From Sphingorhabdus pulchriflava (GTDB lineage Bacteria; Pseudomonadota; Alphaproteobacteria; Sphingomonadales; Sphingomonadaceae), in contig NZ_QRGP01000001.1 in NCBI RefSeq assembly GCF_003367235.1, positions 124,001 through 188,000 of the forward strand: a stretch of DNA of 64,000 nucleotides, given 5' to 3'. Every line of letters starts with the position of its first letter. Within the stretch, counting starts at the first letter, position 1. This document shows, piece after piece, positions 58,787-64,000 of the stretch. The notes below the pieces were generated by a model. The model saw only the letters and a list, made by a program, of their open reading frames with translations. It made no database searches and was not told the DNA's origin. Made by a program: the position numbers and the translations under genes.

Positions 58787-59077
58787 ATGGCAGATGCTGG
58801 TACTTTGACGCGCGCGGATATTGCGGAAGCAATTAATCGCCATGTTGGTCTTTCGCGCGCGGATGCCTCCGCCATGATCGAATCGATCCTGGAACATGTC
58901 ATCGACGCGCTGGTTGCGGGCGAGAATGTGAAGATTTCCGGCTTTGGCACTTTCGTGCTGCGCGACAAGGCGCAACGCATCGGACGCAATCCGAAAACCG
59001 GCGTCGAAGTGCCCATCACGCCGCGCCGCGTGCTGACCTTCCGTGCGAGCCAGGGCCTGCGCCACAAGGTCAAATAA
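58787..59077 (+). CDS. ihfA: integration host factor alpha subunit
   Basis: 96 residues, HU/IHF fold. [11 protein letters not shown] at the start and the DNA-bending arm [13 protein letters not shown]. It bends DNA for recombination and transcription with IHF-beta. ATG at 58787 with GGAGGAG upstream. Next gene is merR, 6 bases on. Confidence 0.95.
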   Translation: MADAGTLTRADIAEAINRHVGLSRADASAMIESILEHVIDALVAGENVKISGFGTFVLRDKAQRIGRNPKTGVEVPITPRRVLTFRASQGLRHKVK

Positions 59078-59083
59078 ACTGCG

Positions 59084-59479
59084 ATGGACAAGGCACCCGA
59101 AGCGTTTCTGACCATTGGTGAAATGGCTGACCGGCTGGGCGTGAAAACGCACATCTTGCGCTATTGGGAAGAACAATTCCCGATGCTCAAGCCGCTGAAA
59201 CGTGCGGGTGGACGGAGGCTTTACCGGCCTTCGGACGTGGCGCTTCTCGACCAGATACAGGATCTTCTGTCGAAACAGGGATATACGATTCGGGGTGCCC
59301 GGGCCTATCTGGCAAAGGGCGGCTCGGCCGAAAACGTCGCCATCGCAGCACCATCGCCCATAACCGCGCCAGCACCGGCTCCTGTGGGGGATCTTTTTGC
59401 CAGACCTGCTGCGTCAACATTGGTTCCGGAATTGCGCGCAATCCGAGATCGGTTGGCAAAAGCTTTGGCTGCTGCCTGA
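59084..59479 (+). CDS. MerR-family transcriptional regulator
   Basis: 131 residues. N-terminal winged helix-turn-helix ([21 protein letters not shown]). The C-terminal part is Ala/Pro-rich and lacks cysteines for metal sensing. It follows ihfA by 6 bases, a conserved alphaproteobacterial pairing; its targets are unknown. Its end meets the Anbu gene on the other strand. Confidence 0.92.
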   Translation: MDKAPEAFLTIGEMADRLGVKTHILRYWEEQFPMLKPLKRAGGRRLYRPSDVALLDQIQDLLSKQGYTIRGARAYLAKGGSAENVAIAAPSPITAPAPAPVGDLFARPAASTLVPELRAIRDRLAKALAAA

Positions 59480-59480
59480 A

Positions 59481-60215
59481 CTATTCGATCGTATAATCAG
59501 GCAGCGAATGGAAAGCGCTGCGCAGCGCATCTGACCATTTGTCCGACACCGATCGGTAATAGGGGTCGTCCTCGGCGATACGGCGTTTTTGCAGCGGTTC
59601 AAACCGGTCGCGCGGCAGCAGCAGCATGTCGAGGGGCAGGGCAACCGAAAGGTTCGCTGCCATCGTTGAATCGAACGACACCATCAACAGCTTGACCGCG
59701 CTTTCAAAGCTCATGTCCGACTGGAAACCGCGCACCAATATAGGGCGGCCATATTTGGTTTCGCCAATCTGGAAAAAGGGGGTGTCTTCCGACGCCTCGA
59801 TGAAATTGCCTTCGGGGTAGATCATGAACAGCCGGGGTTCCATGCCCTTGATCTGGCCGCCGACGATCAGCGTGGCATTGAAGGTCGTTTCGGCATTGAG
59901 CCCGGTCTGTTCGCGGGTGCGGATGGTTTCACGCAGCAAATCGCCGATGATCTGCGCGACCTGAAACATGGAAGCGGCCGCCAGGATAGAAGGATTACGC
60001 TCCTCGGGGGCCTTGGTGCGCTCGGCGAGCATGCTGATAACTGACTGCGTGGTGGCCAGATTGCCAGCGGTCATGATCGTGATGTAGCGTTCACCCGGTT
60101 TTTCGAAGCTGTGCATCTTGCGGAAGGTCGAGATATTGTCGACGCCCGAATTGGTGCGCGTGTCCGACATGAACACCAGCCCCGAATCCAGCTTCATCCC
60201 AACGCAATAGGTCAC
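59481..60215 (-). CDS. Anbu proteasome-like peptidase
   Basis: 244 residues, N-terminal-nucleophile hydrolase. After removal of Met, Thr1 is the nucleophile (T-Y-C-V-G-M-K-L), with Asp17 in M-S-D-T-R-T and a Lys at position 32, as in the proteasome beta-fold. M-L-L-L-P-R-D and the C-terminal W-S-D-A-L-R are shared with Anbu (ancestral beta-subunit) proteins. Forms open-ring assemblies in characterised cases. First product listed of the Anbu set; the transglutaminase gene lies 35 bases upstream in the same direction. Confidence 0.93.
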   Translation of the reverse strand: MTYCVGMKLDSGLVFMSDTRTNSGVDNISTFRKMHSFEKPGERYITIMTAGNLATTQSVISMLAERTKAPEERNPSILAAASMFQVAQIIGDLLRETIRTREQTGLNAETTFNATLIVGGQIKGMEPRLFMIYPEGNFIEASEDTPFFQIGETKYGRPILVRGFQSDMSFESAVKLLMVSFDSTMAANLSVALPLDMLLLPRDRFEPLQKRRIAEDDPYYRSVSDKWSDALRSAFHSLPDYTIE

Positions 60216-60250
60216 TCTAGTCTTGCCCCTGTATCCCTTTTGCCCACGCG

Positions 60251-61063
60251 TTACTGTTCAACGGCGAGGCTGACAACCATGCTCTGCTCACCGCCGCCAT
60301 AGGAAATGCCCGAAATCGGCGCGGCCTCGGCATAATCGGCACCGGTAGCAACGCGGACATAACGCAAATCGGGGCTAATCCCGTTCGAGATATCAAAGCC
60401 GACCCAGCCCAATCCTTCGACATGGGCTTCCGCCCAAGCATGACTTGCTTCCTGCTCGACGCGGTCGGATAGCATTAGATAGCCGCTGATATAGCGGGCG
60501 GGGATGCCCAGACTGCGCGCCGCCGCGATAAAGACATGCGCATGGTCCTGGCAGACGCCATGTCCGGCAGCAAGCGCGGCGTCTGCTGTAGTTGCGGAAT
60601 CGGTGTGGCCGATATCATAGCGCACCGCTGCCAGAACCTTGGTCGAAAGCGCATGCAATGTCGCCAAAAGGTCATCGCCCTCGGCCACCGCTGACCGGGC
60701 AAGCGCCTGTATCTCGCGCGTCGGCTCGGTCAACGGGGTTGGTCGCAGGAAATACCAGAGCGGTACATGTCCGCCATGCCGCCCCATGATCCCGGCCGTG
60801 TCGTTGGTTTCAACCTCGCCATCGCAGCGGACGATGATTTCACCCGCACCTTCGTTGATACTCACAAGCAGAATGTGGTTATTGTGATAGTCGATATAGT
60901 CGGCTTCCACCTTGCCGCCTTCGATCTCGGTTTTCCAATGCAGGATTTTTTGCGCAGCATTTTCCTTGGGGATCAGCCGCAACCGCTGCAGCCCATAGGG
61001 TACTGGGTGCTCGAAACGGTAATGGGTCAGATGATGGATTTTCAGCAGCATTGCATCATCCAT
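60251..61063 (-). CDS. transglutaminase-like cysteine protease family protein
   Basis: 270 residues. An N-terminal beta domain (H-H-L-T-H-Y-R-F-E-H-P-V) precedes the catalytic core: Cys in G-H-G-V-C-Q-D-H-A-H, His in E-A-S-H-A-W-A-E, and Asp in G-F-D-I-S-N-G. Possible peptidase or peptide-linking activity. ATG at 61063 overlaps the alpha-E stop by 8 bases; an ATG at 61051 is nearly as good. Part of the Anbu gene set. Confidence 0.92.
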   Translation of the reverse strand: MDDAMLLKIHHLTHYRFEHPVPYGLQRLRLIPKENAAQKILHWKTEIEGGKVEADYIDYHNNHILLVSINEGAGEIIVRCDGEVETNDTAGIMGRHGGHVPLWYFLRPTPLTEPTREIQALARSAVAEGDDLLATLHALSTKVLAAVRYDIGHTDSATTADAALAAGHGVCQDHAHVFIAAARSLGIPARYISGYLMLSDRVEQEASHAWAEAHVEGLGWVGFDISNGISPDLRYVRVATGADYAEAAPISGISYGGGEQSMVVSLAVEQ

Positions 61064-61997
61064 AGAACCTGTAATCGCGCTCGATCTGGCCTGCCAGCTG
61101 CGCATTGCAGGTCATGAAGTCGGTCAAGAATTCATGCAGCCCGCTCTCGAATATCGCTTCGATCGGGCGTGTTTGCAGGCCGTTGTGGATTTCATCAGCC
61201 AGATCGTGCGACGGCATGCGGCTGCCATAATCTTTTTCCAGATAGCAGAGATTGCCGTGCAGTTTCTGGTAACAGAAGGCGAGCGAGCGCGGGAAACGTT
61301 CGTCGAGGATCAGGAACTCCGCCACGCCGACGGGTCGCGTATCCCCGGCATTGAGCCAGCGGAAGGCGTGCTCGGCAGAGACCGAGCGCAGGATCGTCTC
61401 CCACTGAACATTATCGAGCGAGGAGCCGACAAAGGAGAGCGAGGGTAGCAGCACATAATATTTGACGTCGAGGATGCGTGCCGTGTTGTCGGCGCGTTCA
61501 AGGAAAGTACCGAGGCGCGCGAAATTATAGACGTCGATTCGCAGCATCGAGCCATGCAGTGCACCGCGCACCTGAGCCGATTGCTGACGGATCATTGCGA
61601 TCAGGCCGGGCAGGTCTGTTTCCCGGGCAGGTCGGGCTAACGCCTCCTTCATCCGCATCCAGAAGATGTTGGTCGCCTCCCACACTTCGCGGGTTAGCGC
61701 CGTGCGCGTCATCCGTGCATTGTGCCGCGCGGTTTCGAGCATCGCGAGCACTGAGGTCGGGTTAGCTTTGTCGCGTAATAGATAATTGACGACATGCGCT
61801 GCCGCATAATCATCATATCGGCTTTCATAGCCCGATTGCAGTCCGGCAGTGGTGACGACCGACCGCCACTCCTCATCCGAGCCCGTATTCCGTGTCAGCG
61901 CCATGCGGTGTCCGGCCTCGAGCAGGCGCGCCATATTTTCGCACCGCTCCAGGTATCGGAACATCCAGAATATGCCGCCTGCGGTTCTGCCGAGCAT
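61056..61997 (-). CDS. alpha-E domain protein
   Basis: 313 residues, all-helical. R-T-A-G-G-I-F-W-M-F-R-Y-L-E-R-C-E-N is the alpha-E signature, with many conserved Glu/Arg. It is encoded with the ATP-grasp and transglutaminase proteins in many genomes and may hold their substrate or product. The stop overlaps the transglutaminase start; ATP-grasp ends directly before it. Confidence 0.92.
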   Translation of the reverse strand: MLGRTAGGIFWMFRYLERCENMARLLEAGHRMALTRNTGSDEEWRSVVTTAGLQSGYESRYDDYAAAHVVNYLLRDKANPTSVLAMLETARHNARMTRTALTREVWEATNIFWMRMKEALARPARETDLPGLIAMIRQQSAQVRGALHGSMLRIDVYNFARLGTFLERADNTARILDVKYYVLLPSLSFVGSSLDNVQWETILRSVSAEHAFRWLNAGDTRPVGVAEFLILDERFPRSLAFCYQKLHGNLCYLEKDYGSRMPSHDLADEIHNGLQTRPIEAIFESGLHEFLTDFMTCNAQLAGQIERDYRFYG

Positions 61998-63425
61998 CTA
62001 GTCCTCCAGCACCCAGCTGTCCTTGGTGCCGCCGCCCTGGCTCGAATTGACGACGAGTGAACCTTTTTTGAGCGCAACCCGCGTCAGTCCACCGGGGGTG
62101 ATCTCGATTCCATTGGGCGAAACCAGGACAAAGGGTCGCAGGTCGACATGGCGGGGGGCGAGCCCGGCCTTCGTCAGCACCGGCACGGTCGACAGTGCAA
62201 GCGTCGGCTGCGCGATATAGTTTCCGGGGCGTGCCTTCAGCTTTTTGGAGAAGGCTTCCAGCTCCGCCTTGCTCGCCGCTGGCCCCACAAGCATGCCATA
62301 GCCACCGGAGCCATGGACTTCCTTGACCACCAGTTCCTTCAGATTGGCGAGCACATATTTGAGCGCATCGGGTTCCGCACAGCGCCAGGTCGGTACATTG
62401 GCGAGCAACGGCTTTTCGCCGGTATAGAATTCGACAATCTCGGGCATATAGCTGTAGATGGCCTTATCGTCAGCGATGCCGGTGCCTGGTGCGTTGGCAA
62501 TCGTGATCTTGCCTGCGCGGTAGAGGTCCATGATGCCGGGCACGCCCAGTTGCGATTCCGGGCGGAACGTCATGGGATCGAGAAAATCATCATCGACGCG
62601 GCGATAGAGGACGTCGATCGGCTTGTAGCCCTGCGTGGTACGCATGGCGACGCGGCCGTCGACGATCCTCAGGTCATGCCCCTCGACCAGTTCTGCCCCC
62701 ATCTGGTCGGCCAGGAAGGCATGCTCGAAATAAGCGCTGTTGTAGATCCCCGGCGTCAGCACCGCTACCACAGGCCGCCCATCGCAGCCTTTGGGGGCGC
62801 AGGCCTCCAGCGAGCGGCGTAGGTTTTTGGGATAGCTGCCTACCTCGCGCACGCGGATCGCGCTGAACAGTTCGGGAAACATGTTCATCATCGTTTCGCG
62901 ATTTTCGAGCATATAGGACACACCCGACGGCGTGCGGGCATTATCCTCCAGCACGTAAAATTCGTCATCGCCGGTGCGCACAAGATCGATGCCAACGATA
63001 TGGGTGTAGACGCGGCCCGGCGGAGTGAAGCCGATCATCGCGGGCAGGAAGGCGCTGTTTTTTGCGATTAGTTCTTCAGGAACGCGGCCGGCACGGATGA
63101 TTTCCTGCCGGTGATAGATGTCGTGGAGGAAGGCATTGATGGCACGCACTCGCTGTTCGATGCCGCGCGACAATTTGCTCCATTCCTTTGCGCCGACAAT
63201 CCTCGGCACGATGTCAAAGGGGATCAGGCGCTCTTCGGCCTCGTTTGCGCCATAGACGTTGAAGGTGATGCCGGTGCGGCGGAATACGGCGTCGGCCTCT
63301 TCGGCTTTCTTGCGTAGCGCGGCCAGCTGCTGCCCTTCAAACCATGCGGCATAATCCGAATAGGCGCTGCGGGCGCCACCGTCGGGGCGCAGCATTTCGT
63401 CAAAAGCCGGTTTGGGCTGCTCCAT
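61998..63425 (-). CDS. circularly permuted ATP-grasp type 2 protein
   Basis: 475 residues. V-L-E-D-N-A-R-T-P-S-G-V-S-Y and K-E-V-H-G-S-G-G-Y-G-M-L-V-G-P match the permuted ATP-grasp fold linked to peptide-bond or ligase chemistry. L-R-P-F-V-L-V and the final S-S-Q-G-G-G-T-K-D-S-W-V are family marks. First gene of the Anbu operon; the start at 63425 is an ATG. Confidence 0.93.
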   Translation of the reverse strand: MEQPKPAFDEMLRPDGGARSAYSDYAAWFEGQQLAALRKKAEEADAVFRRTGITFNVYGANEAEERLIPFDIVPRIVGAKEWSKLSRGIEQRVRAINAFLHDIYHRQEIIRAGRVPEELIAKNSAFLPAMIGFTPPGRVYTHIVGIDLVRTGDDEFYVLEDNARTPSGVSYMLENRETMMNMFPELFSAIRVREVGSYPKNLRRSLEACAPKGCDGRPVVAVLTPGIYNSAYFEHAFLADQMGAELVEGHDLRIVDGRVAMRTTQGYKPIDVLYRRVDDDFLDPMTFRPESQLGVPGIMDLYRAGKITIANAPGTGIADDKAIYSYMPEIVEFYTGEKPLLANVPTWRCAEPDALKYVLANLKELVVKEVHGSGGYGMLVGPAASKAELEAFSKKLKARPGNYIAQPTLALSTVPVLTKAGLAPRHVDLRPFVLVSPNGIEITPGGLTRVALKKGSLVVNSSQGGGTKDSWVLED

Positions 63426-63502
63426 GAGTCACGAAGCTGTCAAAAATTTAGGCAGTGCACAAGTGCTTTTCGCAACTGCACAATAAATGTGCAACTATGA
63501 TT

Positions 63503-64000
63503 TTACATGGTCATATCACGGGCAAGCAGCATGTCGCTGAATTCGACATCATCAACCATGAAAATGGTGTCGCCAATCTTCGCAAAACCGTGCTTTCGAT
63601 AGAAGCCGATCGCGCGATCATTATTTTCATATACGGCGAGCAGCAACCGGCGTGCCTGTCTTTTGTGCGCGATATCTATGGCGTGCTGCAGCAATGCTGC
63701 CCCGTTTCCGCCACCTTGCCACGGCCCGAGAAGATAGATTCGCTTCAGTTCCCAATCCCCGTCCCGCTGGAAATCGGAATGTTCGGGCGGGCAGAGCATG
63801 GCATAGGCCACCGGTGCACCCAATGGGGTTTCGCCGATGATGATGTCGACATCGGGATCGGCCAGTTTGGCGGCATAGAATTCGGGGCTGTGCAATTCCT
63901 TGAGGAAGCGGATCAGCGCCGGGCCGGGATGGTCGAAAGCAAAGGTTGCAAGGAAGGTTGCCTGTCCCAACAGCGACAGCGACTCCTCATCCCCCGGCTG
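63503..64000 (-). CDS. GNAT-family N-acetyltransferase, 5' end missing
   Basis: At least 165 residues are visible; the frame is open to the window edge and the true start lies beyond base 64000. The GNAT core is clear: W-E-L-K-R-I-Y-L-L-G-P-W-Q-G-G-G-N-G-A-A-L-L (acetyl-CoA loop), then A-V-Y-E-N-N-D-R-A-I-G-F-Y-R-K-H-G-F. Acetylates an unknown substrate. A TTG at 63970 could give a shorter product, but the frame continues upstream. Confidence 0.88.
   Translation of the reverse strand, partial: QPGDEESLSLLGQATFLATFAFDHPGPALIRFLKELHSPEFYAAKLADPDVDIIIGETPLGAPVAYAMLCPPEHSDFQRDGDWELKRIYLLGPWQGGGNGAALLQHAIDIAHKRQARRLLLAVYENNDRAIGFYRKHGFAKIGDTIFMVDDVEFSDMLLARDMTM

Noticed and set aside
1-64000. tRNA, rRNA or riboswitch genes
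   Set aside because: No cloverleaf, rRNA segment or conserved riboswitch core was recognised by reading; a covariance-model scan would settle it.

Overview
The window reads as a piece of chromosome from an alphaproteobacterium of the order Sphingomonadales (Sphingopyxis/Sphingorhabdus-like). This rests on high GC, dense packing with many 4-bp ATGA overlaps, a suf operon without sufE, the rpmF-plsX-fabH-ihfA-merR order, a TonB-ExbB-ExbD-ExbD cluster, exosortase-A-type glycan genes, two LexA-like GTTC-N7-GTTC sites, and gene families typical of the group. No rRNA, tRNA, CRISPR array, insertion sequence or prophage structural gene was seen. Most of the window is ordinary core genome.

Layout. 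1-3155: end of a suf Fe-S assembly operon (small unknown protein, sufD, sufS, sufT-like, sufA). 3171-10117: a long minus-strand run. Read in its own direction it starts with ribonucleotide reductase nrdA and nrdB. It continues into a low-GC pair (a Tyr/Gly/His-repeat protein and a TIR-like effector), then small DUF952-type genes and a truncated copy, repeat elements, and a reading frame that joins a helix-turn-helix protein to an exported protein. The 700-base region upstream of nrdA holds candidate LexA, NrdR and DnaA sites. 10818-22831: envelope and metabolic housekeeping (DUF1176, tesB, a 711-residue exported protein with a DUF3142 lipoprotein, class I fumarase, SDR, an NRAMP-like transporter, a DMT permease, FKBP, rpsU). 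23163-27790: a large TonB-dependent receptor with a sulfotransferase-like gene, then an orphan [2Fe-2S] oxidoreductase subunit.

27802-33941: a light-damage block. An FeS-type (6-4) photolyase module on the plus strand converges on a photolyase/DUF2256/SDR module on the minus strand, and the two tail genes overlap by 4 bp. 34088-37952: small genes, gluQRS, a HIG1 twin-helix protein and a cobalamin adenosyltransferase. 38212-40896: TonB energy transduction, which would power receptors such as the one at 23163. 41038-49739: GFA protein, ABC exporter, polyhydroxyalkanoate depolymerase, dipeptide epimerase, a MaoC-thiolase-CMD-monooxygenase run, and a mechanosensitive channel. 49783-52674: exosortase-A-associated O-glycosylation ligase and glycosyltransferase, divergently arranged, with an unlisted 59-residue membrane ORF between them.

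53811-55097 is a compact regulatory switch. An S24/CI-like regulator faces a two-gene operon across a spacer with two evenly spaced palindromes and a LexA-like box. 55138-59479: MBL hydrolase, MAPEG protein and the rpmF-plsX-fabH-ihfA-merR block. 59481-63425: the Anbu gene set (proteasome-like peptidase, transglutaminase, alpha-E protein, circularly permuted ATP-grasp). The window ends inside a GNAT acetyltransferase.

The best candidates for something undescribed are the TIR / YxYxxGxH-repeat pair attached to nrdAB, the SOS-linked S24 switch, and the layered nrd control region.
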